This document shows, piece by piece, positions 24,640 through 38,026 of a stretch of DNA of 64,000 nt. The DNA lies in NCBI GenBank assembly GCA_012861695.1, contig JAAOOA010000002.1:28894304-28958303 (forward strand), given 5' to 3'. Made by a program: the position numbers and the translations under genes. The stretch comes from Trematomus loennbergii (lineage: Eukaryota; Chordata; Actinopteri; Perciformes; Nototheniidae). The notes below the pieces were generated by a model. It made no database searches, was not told where the DNA came from, and saw only the letters and a program-made list of their open reading frames with translations. Numbering within the stretch: the first letter of the stretch is position 1; every line of letters starts with the position of its first letter.

Positions 24640-26298
24640 AGCAGATCACGCAGACTGCTAAAGTTTCAAATGTTCTCTTTAGTTCAGTTTCCATTGTCGC
24701 ATAAGCCTGATCCAGATAGCTCTGACTATGGCTGTCCTCTGTCTCCTGCTATCTGTATTTTGCGGGTCAAGTGCCAGAGGAATGAGGAGCCCAGCATGCA
24801 CAACATTGGGACATTAGAAGAGCCCTAAGTGTCACTGACTGTCTTTACAGGTACCTGGCGGGTCAGTCTAGACCCTGTTGAAGCTGGAGGTCCCTACAAT
24901 GTGACAGCAGCCGTGCAGAACATCACAGCTGTTCTGACAGACGTGCTGTTTGGAGACGTTTGGCTGTGTGGAGGGCAGAGCAACATGTTGTTGAAATTAT
25001 CTCAGGTAGGCCGAACCAGGTGAACACCTGTGTGTCTTTCTGATCTGACCATCTCTCAAAAATGTGCAGTACAAGTCAGAAAAAACTAAACTACAAAAAA
25101 AACGTTGCACAAATAGATAAGGGCCATGAAGCATTCCAGATGTATGGGACTTTCTGTTTGATATGTATATATTTATTCATTTTGTATTTATTCTCCAATA
25201 GATCTTCAATGCATCAAAGGAGCTGAAGAATGCAGCACATTATCCTCATGTGAGGACTTTTATGGCATCCCTGACCCAGAGCAAAACTGAGCAAACTGAT
25301 TTGATTGACGTCCTAATTCCCTGGTCTGTGCCGCCATTATGTGGGTTTAAGATATTTATTTTATTCATAAAATGGTTTAAATCTGTGTTTGCAGATTAAC
25401 GGTTTAGGTGGGTTACTTAACTGCAACTGAACCTGTCTTAAATGCTTTGAAATAGAAACATGCATACTCAGTCACATGTTCATGAGTCCAAGCTAGTGTT
25501 TTGTTTGGTTGCAGCACAGCGATGTAATCAACCATGTTGGTATTTGTTTATGTGCGTTTTATCACCTTTTTGCATTCTGCTGATTGACTACTTAACAGGC
25601 AGGATTTTTTCCAGATCTGTCAGGATTCTCTGCAGTGTGCTGGCTCTTTGGGCGTGATTTGTATGATAAGCTGCAGTACCCCATAGGACTGGTGGAGTCC
25701 TGTTGGGGGGGCACACCTATCGAAGCCTGGTCCTCTCCAAGAGCACTAAAGCACTGTGGACTACTACAGCAGCCTGATGACGGGTACGTTTCAGGGATTC
25801 AATAAAGATATAGATACAGTATTATATCATCATATTATGTTTTGTCATACCGATCGATTTCCAAACACACATTAAGTAGTGCTTTAATGTTGTATATTAA
25901 CTAACTACAAGGTTGACTCTTTATTGCACCTTAAATTCTTTCAGTCCCCAAGTAAATTCAGTGTTGTGGAATGCAATGATCCACCCACTGCTGAACATGA
26001 CCATCAAAGGAGCCATCTGGTACCAAGGTAGGACGGGCTGCAAAGGTTTCTGATTTTCATGTATGTCCTGCATGTACTGTATACACCTTGTGTTGCTCTT
26101 AGGTGAGGATAACACCATTTATCATCAAGAGAAGTACAACTGTTCCTTCCCTGCTATGATTGATGACTGGAGGATGGCGTTTCATCAGGGCTCAGGAGGG
26201 CAGACGGCCCTCGATTTCCCTTTTGGATTTGTCCAAGTATTTACCATTAATGATTTTAGTCTAAATAGCAAAATCACACCACAGCAAATTGTCCCTTA

Positions 26299-27454
26299 TA
26301 CCCCTTTCACACCAACGCGGTTCCAGGACTGGTTCGGAGCTGGAGCTTGAAAAGCACCGGTTTTTCCTGTTCACACCGCAGCGGAGCCGCCTCTAAGCTC
26401 CGGAATCCAGTTCGTTTCGAGCACCAAAAAGTTCTCCGTCTAGAAAGCAAGCACCGCATACGTCACGCTTACGTCGGAGGGGGGCGAGATTAACCTGAGC
26501 TAACAGTTAAAGGCGAGTACGGCAAATAAAAGTTGTAACAAGCAGTAGTGCTGAGCAAAGTGACTAGAACGCAACCACACACTTGTAAAAAAAAAACACT
26601 TTATAAAGTCAGGCAACACTAACCAGGCTTCTTGTGATTCTGTTTATTTGTGCCTTACTTTGACCATCCGTTCGCTGTTATTGATCATTGTGGAGAGCAG
26701 GTAGACGTTTTGTTTTGTATTATAGCAGCTATCGGATGGAATCAATACATGGGCTGAACAGGTTGTCATGTCCGACTATCACAAGTAGAATCATAATGAA
26801 AAATACGCCGGCAAAATGTGCCTGTAGAAAACGGCTTATGCCACAATAGGATAGCAACAAGTAGTCAAGTTATAGTCAGTTTAGCTTCGGTTGCTATGCT
26901 AACATCACGCATTTTATAGGCTACCAGAGAAACTTTCATAACAGCGTTGTGATGCCAAACAGTGTCAATTCAGACTGACACACATTCACTTATGGGGAAT
27001 TGGGGATATGTATCAGCTGCTTGTGTGACAGTCGGACAGTGAATACTTTACAGCGGCCGCTGCTGTGAGTTAACGGGAGAATAAACTCCGGTGGAAGAGC
27101 AGCCAGCACTGCAGCAGTCGGTAAATGCCGCTGTAACACATTAATAAACAATGAACCAAGGCACTCTGGAGAAAAGTATAAGGTTGGAGAAGTCGTTATT
27201 TAATTTAATCTGGCTTCGTATGATTAAAAGCAACACGATCATCGACCCGACGCAGACCCCCATTGTTGTTGTAGTTAGCGCCGTTGGGGAGAAAATCAGC
27301 GACGTAAACAGTGACGTCATGACGCAGCAGCGGCAGCACCAGTCGGGCTCTGAGCGGTGTGAACAGAGCGGGAGCTGAACCGAAGAACCGGTTCTGAACC
27401 AGAAAAGCTCTAGCACGGAGCTAGAACAGGAAAAGCCTTGCTGTGAAAGGGGTA
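26299..27454. mobile_element. Harbinger-like non-autonomous element, intron 7 of copy C
   Basis: Terminal repeats TACCCCTTTCACACC and GCTGTGAAAGGGGTA, with TTA on each side (26296-26298 and 27455-27457); the site is intact in copies B and F. The 3-base TWA target fits PIF/Harbinger. No transposase or Myb-like ORF was recognised. Confidence 0.75.
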
Positions 27455-28066
27455 TTAGATGCTTTTTTTCCCCCCAAATATTTATTAGTCATTTTTCAAA
27501 TCCACAGGAACCACCGAAAATGTACATCAATCCACAGCCCTGCATTTATTTAAACATAAAATAAGTCACTTTTAAAGTTTGTTAGCCTTTTAATTTATTG
27601 CCTTTTCCAAAACGGAGAATGACAGAATTGAGTTCAAACTAAATTATGACTGTGGTTTAACTTGGTCACAGAAAACTAAAGTGAAATGCTAAGTATCTAA
27701 AGCATTAGCTGTTTTGTTGCTTCTTTGGGCTTCTATTTGGAAAATCAAGCCTCATTCTCAGCTCTCTGTCAGGATTTATTTTTACAATTGTTTTATTTTG
27801 TACATCCAAACTATAATTAATTTGTACTTGCAGCTGTCTACCTCCCAAAAAAACTCAACTAGTGACGCCTATCCAAATATCCGCTGGCACCAGACAGCAG
27901 ATACCGGCTTTGTCCCAAATCCCCGGATGCAGAAAACTTTCATGGCTGTGGCTATGGATTTGCCAGATGAAAAATCTCCCTATAAACCGTAAGGATTGTA
28001 TTAACATGAACTCATAGCATACATGTATGACCCTGTACAACACCAGGGACAATTACCTTGCTTTTA

Positions 28067-28923
28067 TCCAATCCAATCCAATCCACTTTATTTGTATAGC
28101 ACATAATAAAAACAGAAGGTTTACCAAAGTGCTTCACAACAAACATAACATTATAATAAAATATAATATTACAATAATAGATAAAAGGCACACATAAGAA
28201 AGGATAAAAGGCACACATAATAATTAATACAAGGTAAATAAAATCTATGGACAGACAATAAAAGCATAAAAATCGATAAAAAAGCTCAGACTGACTCGAA
28301 AGCCAGGGAAAAGAGGTGGGTCTTTAGGCGGGACTTAAAAGTTTGGAGGGTGGGCGACAATTAGACACGAGGGAGCAGGTCGTTCCAGAGCCTGGGGGCT
28401 ACCGCTGAGATGGCTTGGTCTCCCCTGGTCTCTTTTTTGGTTTTAGGGACTACCAGCAGCAGCTGATCAGCCGACCTCAAAGCCCTTGAGGGGGTGTACA
28501 CCTTTAGGAGGTCGGAGATGTACTGAGGGGCCAGCCCACTAAGCGATTTAAAAACAAACAATAAAATCTTAAAATGAACTCTAAAATGGACAGGAAGCCA
28601 GTGGAGGGAAGCCAGAATTGGTGTGATGTGCTCATGCTTGCGTGTTCCTGTAAGCAGCCGAGCCGCAGCATTTTGTACCAGCTGCAGGCGTGCCAGCGAG
28701 GTCTTGTTTAGGCCGGCATAAAGTGCATTACAGTAATCTAGACGCGTAGAAACAAAGGCATGAATTACACGCTCAAAGTCTAAAAAGGATAAAACCGGTT
28801 TAATTTTGGACAGGAGCCTCAAGTGATAAAAACTGGACTGAACCACAGAGTTTATCTGTTTATCTCATTTAAAAGCACGTCGATTTTGACGCCCAGATTA
28901 GTGACCATGGGTTTTGCATATGG
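28067..28923 (-). mobile_element. LINE 3' fragment, CR1/L2 type, intron 8 of copy C
   Basis: The minus-strand ORF 28361-28846 encodes the region after the reverse-transcriptase palm: HLRLLSKIKPVLSFLDFERV, VSTRLDYCNALYAGLNKTSL, RLQLVQNAAARLLTGTRKHE, ASLHWLPVHFRVHFKILLFV and SAVAPRLWNDLL. This is a standard teleost CR1/L2-like ORF2 C-terminal block. It ends in a (TCCAA)n-like tail at 28067. TTTTA flanks both ends. It is 5' truncated. Confidence 0.85.
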
Positions 28924-31300
28924 TTTTACAAGTATTTGGTGATACCTTTGTGTGATTGGCATATAATGTTTATTGGTGATTAGCTCATGGAAACACATAA
29001 ACAACACTCTTTCAGTAGATTTGGTCAATTGTTACATGTCAGAATTCATTGTAACTCTTGTTTTGAGAGAAGTGGTACCATATCAAGATTAGACTTAAAT
29101 GCTAAAATAAAAAATGCTGATGTTGCAATTGTTTGAACTGGAGAATGGAGCTCAAATCACTATTTCCATATGTTTCTGATCTGCCTTCCAGCGAGTCATT
29201 AGGACAATTTTAAGATACCTAGAAACTTATTAAAAAAAGATTTGCTGCCACAAAGTGAATCCTAGGCATAACTCTCAGAACAACAGACTTTCTTATGTAC
29301 TGAAGTAGTACTGTGTTGTACTAAATTACAAACACAGAAACAGCTATCTGCTGTTTTTATGTCTTGAACTGAATCTAGTGTGATTTTGTTTTGTTTCAGG
29401 GTCCATCCCGAGACAAGCAGGACGTGGCCTTCAGACTGTCATTGGGAGCAAGGGCAGTGGCGTATGGTGAGCAGGACGTGGCCTTTCGTGACCTTTCCCC
29501 AGCCAAATCCTGTCCACTCCAAAGTATCTCGAGATTACCTACGACCAGAAAGTCTCTGTCACTCCGTCTAAAAACATCTTTGAGGTAAGGCTGGCAGCAG
29601 CACATTCAGGATGACATCTTTCCCATATTTACCTGCTGGCTTTATTAAATGCTAACAAAAAGAATAGCTTTACCATAAGACAGAGTTTATGTTTGCTCCG
29701 ATATTTCTTGCTAAATAAATACAATTCTCTTCTATTAAGATCTGCTGCTCAGAGAGTGAGTCTCCATGGGATCCTAAGGCTCATTGGGTTCTAGCTCCCA
29801 TCATGAGTGGGGTCCGACCACTGTCCAGTTATCTACCAGCTTGTGTTCTCCCACTGAACAAGTATCTGCTCTGCGGTATGCATGGAGAAACTGGCCCTGT
29901 GACTTTAAAGCCTGTCCAATCTACAGCGCCAGTAAGATTTTACCTGCTCCTCCTTTTACCAGCCAAAGTAATCAATGAACTGTAAGAAGATCAAATAATG
30001 AACAGTCTGCCTTTGTTCAAGTCAACATAAGCTGATCTCTCAATGAAGTGGAATTAGGCAAATGAATACTTTAAACAGGATGATTGAGACTGTGAAAGTA
30101 AGGAGCTGAAAACAATATGACACGATAGTGGATTGTTACTGAGAAAAGCTCAACTTGTCTTATATTCTTAGTTTTTTTTACAGATATCAAGGATTATTTT
30201 AGAGGGAAGGAGGTTTTTTTGAATGGTTTATGACTAGACAATTACTTTTGGTATTCAATAAGTTAATTGATTAGTCTTAGAGGGGGAGTGACCGATCCAC
30301 ACATTACTAAGTGAAAAATACTGTCTTCAATTGATGGCATCTGGATTCAAAGCTCATCCTCATTTATTGTTCAAGTGGTCAGTTTTTCTGAAAGAGTCCA
30401 AACTATAATGCGTCATCTCATCAAAAGAGAATAATGCAACAAGATTATTGCTGTTATATCACGTCTTGGTTGGAAAGCTTGGCAGTTGTACCTGTCAGCC
30501 TGCTGGGAAATATGTTTACTTTTATTTTAAAGATGTTTTTAATCAGTCGTCTCAAATTTAAATACTGAATGTTAAGTACAAAAATAAATTGCTGGATGTA
30601 TGTAGAAAAACATGACAAAGGTTTTATTTGAACAAAACTCTGAAGTGTACAACACAAATCAGTCGTTATGACTAAATGTTTGAACAAATAAATGTTAAAT
30701 AAACAACTAAGTTTGTGTGTGTGTGTTGCATTCAAAGCCATTGTTTTTACATTACAGTAAAACAGAGACAGTAGAAAAAAAATCTACTGTTGTTGAACTG
30801 GAGACAAAATTGTAATTGCAACTTCATTTAGGGTACCAACAGTTATATATTTATGCAACAGTGTGCCATTACCAAACCTTGTATACTTTTTTTATTCAGC
30901 AGATTTCCCAATAAATAAAAAAAGAGGTTTATTTTGACTACGACTTTACAAACAAAAATGAAATTGTCATAACAGCTATGGTGGGTTAATGTGGCTATTA
31001 GCACTTTAAGCACACAACTTGTCTTAAATGTTCATTCTGGAAATTATTGAAAAAATGACATGACACACTTAGTAAATAAGCATCAACTATGCTAGCACAC
31101 ATCCCCAGTAAAGTTCCCAGCTGTCTGGGACTAGCTCGAAGATGAAAAACAATAGATAAGAAAGGCTTGAGTTCCTGAATGCCTCGGTTTCCTACATGTT
31201 TGAACCATAAAGGAAAAGGGAGGAAAAAACAATATTAGCTTTGTAAATAAAAACTACTTTTTCCAAGGATTGCGTCCATGTATGACCTTGCCCTCCAGGA

Positions 31301-31393
31301 TCAGGAGCTGAAATAGGAGGTAGAGGCTTCATGTTGATGTGGGGGAGGTCAGGTGGTGCTGGTGAGAGGAGCTAGGGGACTGCGGTGCCTGTC
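31301..31393 (-). pseudogene. tbrg1: Orphan copy of the TBRG1 terminal exon behind SIAE copy C
   Basis: Same relic as behind copy B, with the same one-base loss near the stop plus one further missing G after it. The flanking TBRG1 3' UTR-like sequence runs from about 30540 and the intron piece to about 31560, where the next SIAE unit starts at 31581. No other TBRG1 exon lies nearby. Confidence 0.75.
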
Positions 31394-32818
31394 CTGAGGA
31401 AAGACAAAAGGATAAAAGTACAAGCATCACAATCAATGCAGAGGGATCATTAAGCATTAAACAAATACAATTTGTACTTTAAAAGTAGTAGCACAATGCA
31501 TGATGTCAAACCTTGGAAAGTATCTAGATATCCCTGCCCTAATGCCAAAGTAACTGGCAACTGAATATTTTGCCGTTTAATGTCTGGGAGCCCGACGCGA
31601 AGAGGGATCACCTTGAAGGTTACTTATCTCACTGCAACCTAAATCAGACCAACGGCTGCTTTTATAAATATAGCAGGCTACACAACAACTGCAGACAGTC
31701 ATTATAGGCTTGTTTGTATGTTGTGAGACAGACTTTTAAAATGGATTAAAAGGTTGGCACTTTTGAGCTTGTGTGCTTTTATTTGAAGGGCCGCAGTGCT
31801 ACACTATATTGTTTACGAATGTAACAGACATACTGAAAAAACTCGCTAAACTCGTTTGGATAAGTCACGAGTTAGTTTACTGTTTGATACTTCATCACGT
31901 AAGCTCAGTCTGCGTGACTTTGCAGCTTTTGGTTAACCTGGATATCATCTTGTCATGGCGATAAGACTTTGTGGTGTTTTTATACTGGTTGCAGCTTCTA
32001 TTCACGACTGTGGTGAGTATCGTTTGTCAGCATTAACCTGTACTACAACTTCTTGCCGTGTCAAAATGTTACTGCGTTATTATTTTCAAACAGAAACAAA
32101 AAGGCATATTTGCACTTACTTACACTATCTCCAAAATCCCTTCTTTATGTATTGTTATTTAATTTTTACACTCGCATATTAATGTATGTGTGTAGATGGG
32201 GTCCTGCTTCGCCTCCTACTATAAAGACCACATGGTACTGCAGAAGTCTCCAGAGAGAGCTGTAGTTTGGGGCTATGGATCCGAGGGGGCACAGGTGAAA
32301 ATGTCAACACCAACAGAAAATCTCGCAGGCCACAGTGACAAACGGTGAGTAAAAGCATTTTATTTCCGATCTGATGTTTTTATGCTGACAACCAAAGGCT
32401 ACCAAACAGGTTGAACTGATGATCCTGTTGGGGAGTGATGTGAAAGAGACTGCATGCTCAGAGCTGTAACCACTATTCAGACAGTTAGGTTGTGCTGATA
32501 TAGTAGAAGTTTTGAAGTAGTTGAAATAGTAACAGGTGTTTAAAGGAGGGGATGTTGCTCTAATATAAGAGTCGAAAGGTAACATCTTTCATATAATAAT
32601 TTGGTCTCTGTCAAAAACTGGCTGAGGTTACATGACAAGGAGGGAGTCCATGTAAGGGATTTACTTACAATACAATAAGTATTAGACTAAGGTTAATTGA
32701 AACTATCAATATGGTGAGTAGATAGATGAATGTGATCAAGGGTAGTGTTGAAGGGGCCAAAGCAAAGTCAGCTGAGGGAAGCATGACAGGAGAACCAGTT
32801 AGTACAGCTTTCAGTTCC

Positions 32819-32886
<68 letters not shown>
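32819..32886. repeat. (CT)n microsatellite, intron 2 of copy D
   Basis: The shortest form of the intron 2 tract. Confidence 0.95.
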
Positions 32887-32888
<2 letters not shown>

Positions 32889-33182
32889 CTATTTGCACTT
32901 TTAAAATCATGTATCTCGATTGTAAAATTTGACTTGGATGTAACCCTTGGCCTTCATTTAACGATAACAGTGCCTTGTGAGGCGCTAAACAAACGTTGAG
33001 GCTCAGACAGTTTGAACGTGCATTTGGTCATCTTAAATAATGTGGTTTGATCCCCAGCTTCTCTAGGCAACATGTCAAAGTGTCCGTGGGACTTTGCTCC
33101 TGATTGGCTCAACCAACAGTGTGTGATTGTTAGTCTCCCTGAGCAGGTGGCACCTTGTATATTCGCCTCTTCCTCAGTATAA

Positions 33183-33509
33183 CGCAGCGTCCACACGGCG
33201 GCGTGCGTTGAAGCTTGCCGGTGGGCGTGTCTGAAACTCGACCAACAACTAATCACATGAATCTCCCGCCCCGGACACACAAGCACGCGATTTGATTGGC
33301 TAGAGCTTGTACTGGCATATGATTTGATTGGCTGACGCTTCCGTCGAAGCTTCAAAAGTTGAACATTGCTCAACTTTTGAAGCGAACAACGCAAGCAAAG
33401 CGAAGCGACGGAACCACAATGCAGTTCGGCAAAGCATGACTTCACCCCATTCAAAGTGAATGGGCAGAAGCGTTGAAGCTTAGACGCACGACGCTGTGTG
33501 GACGAGCCG
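33183..33509. mobile_element. MITE with TAA target duplication, intron 2 of copy D
   Basis: Ends are complementary around CAGCGTCCACACGG and the right-hand CGCTGTGTGGACG. TAA on both sides (33180-33182 and 33510-33512) fits a PIF/Harbinger-type TWA target. The centre holds a short inverted repeat around CAACTTTTGAAGC. Absent from the other copies. Confidence 0.65.
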
Positions 33510-34880
33510 TAAGTGAGTGTTAATGCTGACTGGAAAAGCACTTTATAAATGCAGTTGATTTACCATTTACATTTTTAGAGTCCATGGTTTTAGATGATTC
33601 ACTGGTGTATCCTCGCTCATAGCTCCTCACTCCCCTCTCCTTGAGATGCATTTTACAAATTGAGGTTCATCCAAGATGGATTGCTGAGATAGATTTCCGG
33701 GTCAAGTGCCAGAGGAATGAGGAGCCCAGCGTGTACAACATTGGGAAATTAGAAGAGCCCTAACTGTCACTGACTGTCTTTACAGGTACCTGGCGGGTCA
33801 CTCTAGACCCCGTTGAAGCTGGCGGTCCCTACAATGAATCGTGTTCATCACAGCTGTTCTGACAGACGTGCTGTTTGGAGACGTTTGGCTGTGTGGAGGG
33901 CAGAGCAACATGTTGTTGAAATTATCTCAGGTAGGCCGAACCAGGTGAACACCTGTGTGTCTTTCTGATCTGACCATCTCTCAAAAATGTGCAGTACAAG
34001 TCAGAAAAAACTAAACTACAAAAAAAAAGGTTGCACAAATAGATAAGGGCCATGAAACATTCCAGATGTATGGGACTTTCTGTTTGATATGTATCAAATC
34101 AAATCAAATCAATTGTATATATTTATTCATTTTGTATTTATTCTCCAATAGATCTTCAATGCATCAAAGGAGCTGAAGAATGCAGCACATTATCCTCATG
34201 TGAGGACTTTTATGGCATCCCTGACCCAGAGCAAAACTGAGCAAACTGATTTGATTGACGTCCTAATTCCCTGGTCTGTGCCGCCATTATGTGGGTTTAA
34301 GATATTTCTTTTATTCATAAAATGGTTTAAATCTGTGTTTGCAGATTAAAGGTTTAGGTGGGTTACTTAACTGCAACTGAACCTGTCTTAAATGCTTTGA
34401 AATAGAAACATGCATACTCAGTCACATGTTCATGAGTCCAAGCTAGTGTTTTGTTTGGTTGCAGCACAGCGATGTAAACCATGTTGGTATTTGTTTATGT
34501 GCGTTTTATCACCTTTTTGCATTCTGCTGATTGACTACTTAACAGGCAGGATGTTTTCCAGATCTGTCAGGATTCTCTGCAGTGTGCAGGCTCTTTGGGC
34601 GTGATTTGTATGATAAGCTGCAGTACCCCATAGGACTGGTGGAGTCCTGTTGGGGGGGCACACCTATCGAAGCCTGGTCCTCTCCAAGAGCACTACAGCA
34701 CTGTGGACTACTACAGCAGCCTGATGACGGGTACGTTTCAGGGATTCAATAAAGATATAGATACCGATCCATTTCCAAACACACATTAAGTAGTGCTTTA
34801 ATGTTGTATATTAACTAACTACAAGGTTGACTCTTTATTGCACCTTAAATTCTTTCAGTCCCAAAGTAAATTCAGTGTTA

Positions 34881-36923
34881 CTGAAGGATTTAGGATTCGG
34901 CCATCCTAAACTCTGAATTTTTTTTCGGATATCATATCGCATTAACACCATATCCCGACGTGCATTGCGGCTAAAACATCCAATCAGCGAGCTGAGGTTC
35001 TTTCCTACGTCACTTTACAGCCCCGCCCACTTTTGGGGAAACCAGCTGTCATTTGAACGGCGATCAAGCCTGAAGCCACAGAGCTCTTCTGTTGTATACT
35101 GTCCTTTCTTCTTAGAGGAAGTACAGAAAAACGTAACTCTGGATTTGTTTTAATGTTTGAGGTGCAATAAACGACACAGCAGCTTTTTGGCATGTTAAAA
35201 CTATTATTTTCTGCCTCGCAGCTGGCGAAATTACAGCCTCGCCTACTGATTTTAATTTAACCATGTGTTAAGGAATAATTCTTCTAGATATCTAACCTTT
35301 TGCTCTGTGACGTTTTATGATCTACTCTGACGTCTGTTATGTCCTTTAAGGAAAGGCCTTGGTGCCATATGTGTTGTTGTCACCAGTTTGTGACCGGTCA
35401 ACTTGTCTGGCACGAATGGTAATTGTTGTGAGAACGCTGAGGCACTTCTTTATCGGTGTTTGTGGACTCTAAGATGTGAAATCTTTGAGGCCATGAGTGT
35501 CGGACGCAGGTGGTTCAGTGTTCCCACACAGGAAATATTGGTGAGTATTTTTTCCAGAGTAATTACTATTTTGCTCTGAAATAGTGATATTTAATCATTT
35601 TGGAGTGTATTTATTACTCATAGCTTCTAGAGTGCGATCAAAAATGCAGAGTCAATTCTATTGGAGTTAAACCATGACCACGCTGTAACGGAGGTGATCT
35701 CTGGGGCCATAGATCTCGGTCTCCGTTACGGATTATATAGCTTCATTATTGGCGAAGTATATTCATTTGTTCCACGCTTTAAACATTGCACAGGAAGCAT
35801 GTGATTATATGTCATTTATGCATATATTTGTCACAATCTGTCTATGTTTTAGTTTGTCTGTCTCTGTTTCCTGTTTTAGTTTGAAAAGTGTTCCCCCTCC
35901 CGTCTTGTCTGTTGCTGGTGATTGCGTTCACCTGGTGCCCTGTGTTTCTCCTCCCTCCTCACCTGTGTCTTGTTGGTTTGATTAGTCCTGTGTGTATTTA
36001 GGTTCTGTTTTCCTGTTAGTGTGTGTGTGTGTGTGTGTGAGGTCCTGGTGGCTGGTGACTGTGTTCACGTGAGACAGTCATATTGAGGCTGTGTATCCTG
36101 TACCACAAAGAGGAATAAATGCCCACACCGGGTTGTATTTGAACTCTCTGCCTCTGCCTCCTTGCTTGGTTGGGCTGCTCAATGGTCAGCTTCACACACG
36201 CCCACTCATGTTCCTTAAGCACTTTGGTTTATTGACCTTTTTTATTGTAAAGATCATTATGGTTCATTTATTCTATTGGGAGTAAAATTACCTTATATTA
36301 TGAGTAAAATTACCTTCTATTGGGGAGTAAAATTACCTTATATTATGAGTAAAATTACCTTCTATTGGGAGTAAAATTACCTTCTAGTTGGAGTGAAATT
36401 ACGTTCGATTGGGAGTAAAATTACCTTCTATTATGAGTAAAATGGCAGTAGAGTTGTTTTTAATATACACTACATAGAGTAAATAACCATTAAGCAGAGT
36501 CAAATCTAAGCACATAATAGAGTAAAATGAACTCTACTACGAGAAGGGGTAGGACCAGAAAAGTTTTTTAAGCTTCTTCTTGCCCTGTTGAACACGACAG
36601 AGACTAATTTAAGATTTTATTGTTGTTGTTTCTTTTATTCTTTTTTTTCATTATCATTATTATTTATTTTATTGTACTTTGGTATAATTATTATTATTAT
36701 GAGTGAGCAGGAAGAAAAAGAAGAAGCAATATATATTATTATTAGTATTGATGTATGTTTTGTTTCTGACATGTTCAATAAATTGACAAAAAAAAAAACT
36801 CTAAAAATACAACTCTGAACAAAGAGTACATTTTACTCTATATAGGTTGGGACCAAATGTTATATTTTTAGAGTAAAATTTTCTTCAATTTGAGTCAATT
36901 TTACTCAGAGAAATTTACTGTGA
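34881..36923. other. Non-SIAE sequence following the break in copy D
   Basis: No convincing gene. It includes an exon-like ATG followed by a GTGAGT donor (35493-35540), a short GT run (36021-36039), and a small minisatellite of GAGTAAAATTACCTTCTATTG units (36280-36440) followed by scattered AGAGTAAAAT words to 36910. Confidence 0.5.
36280..36440. repeat. GAGTAAAATTACCTT minisatellite
   Basis: About seven units of 20-23 bases alternating TATTAT and CTATTGGG endings. Confidence 0.85.
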
Positions 36924-38026
36924 TAGACAAACAGGAACTGCCGCCAAAACTGAAAACTTGACGTGGATCTTAAATATATAAGCAATTAAACAACATCTTA
37001 CATTTCTTTTCACACAATACGTCTCCTTGCAGTATCAACACTAATTCGGCTGACTTTTATATTTGATCCAATTGGTAGATAGGCTGTATTTACGCCATAA
37101 CGGTGCACAGCTGATAGAAAGGGACACCTACTGGTTAAAGCACGTTATTGCATTTTATAATTGTATTATTAGATATTAATAGGATCCCTATAAAGTATAT
37201 TCTTTACTCGTCGTTATTCTCTACTAATAGTTAATTAAAGACTGTATATAATGACTATTTTGCACATCCCATTCAAGATTTCAAGATTTTCTAAGGTTTA
37301 TTGACATATCATATTATACACAACTACGGTGTAGTTATGCAATGAATGAAAAACTTGGTCGCAGGTTCCTCAACAGTGCATTACAAGACATCTATCAATA
37401 TGTGTGTACCTCCACCATTACATTGTCATATTCTGCACATTTCTTATACTATCTACATACATCTTATAAGAGTATAATACATATGTATAATATCAGTTAA
37501 AATAAGTGCTTAAACATAGTTAACATTGCAGGAAAGCAATATATTAGACGTTAAGTACTTTGTCAGGCTTAATATTTATCTGTAGATACAAATTTCACTG
37601 TGTGTGCTGTGTGCTCTGCATGTGTGACCATCAAAGAGGGTTTCATCCCTCCATATTCATCTTCTATACCCCCAAAGCTTTTTTCTTATTCAAAAGAAGA
37701 CCTTAACCTAAAGTATTCTTTAATGTTTAAATAAAGCCTTATTAGTTTGTCTGTTTTGCACATCCTCCTATTAATATCTAATAATAAAATTATAAAATGC
37801 AATAACGTGCTTTAACCAGTAGGTGTCCCTTTCTATCAGCTGTGCACCGTTATGGCGTAAATACAGCCTATCTACCAATTGGATCAAATATAAAAGTCAG
37901 CCGAATTAGTGTTGATACTGCAAGGAGACGTATTGTGTGAAAAGAAATGTAAGATGTTGTTTAATTGCTTATATATTTAAGATCCACGTCAAGTTTTCAG
38001 TTTTGGCGGCAGTTCCTGTTTGTCTA
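36924..38026. mobile_element. Foldback-like element with about 260-bp inverted arms
   Basis: The left arm 36924-37183 and right arm 37767-38026 are nearly perfect reverse complements, starting TAGACAAACAGGAACTGCCG. The spacer is about 580 bases and contains a further repeat (37265-37660). If TA is the target duplication, the ends are GACAAACAGG. No transposase ORF. The class is uncertain. Confidence 0.75.

Larger units (their letters stand above)
31955..34880 (+). pseudogene. siae: SIAE copy D: truncated inside exon 6
   Basis: Exons: 1 31955-32012, 2 32196-32344 (13 bases short), 3 33786-33930 (10 bases short, GQSNM still present), 4 34152-34290, 5 34562-34730, and only the first 22 or so bases of exon 6 (34859-34880). 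The sequence then changes abruptly to unrelated DNA. Exon 5 also changes the conserved CWLFG to CRLFG. Exons 7-10 are absent. Exons 1 and 4 are intact; exon 5 keeps its full length. Intron 2 holds a 327-bp element at 33183-33509. The copy belongs to the same tandem series as B and C, because its 5' joint at 31581 is identical to theirs. It is a clear pseudogene. Confidence 0.88.

Noticed and set aside
32954..33541. 195-codon minus-strand open frame in copy D intron 2
   Set aside because: It crosses a MITE and ordinary SIAE intron sequence, and the same intron in the other copies reads only short frames.
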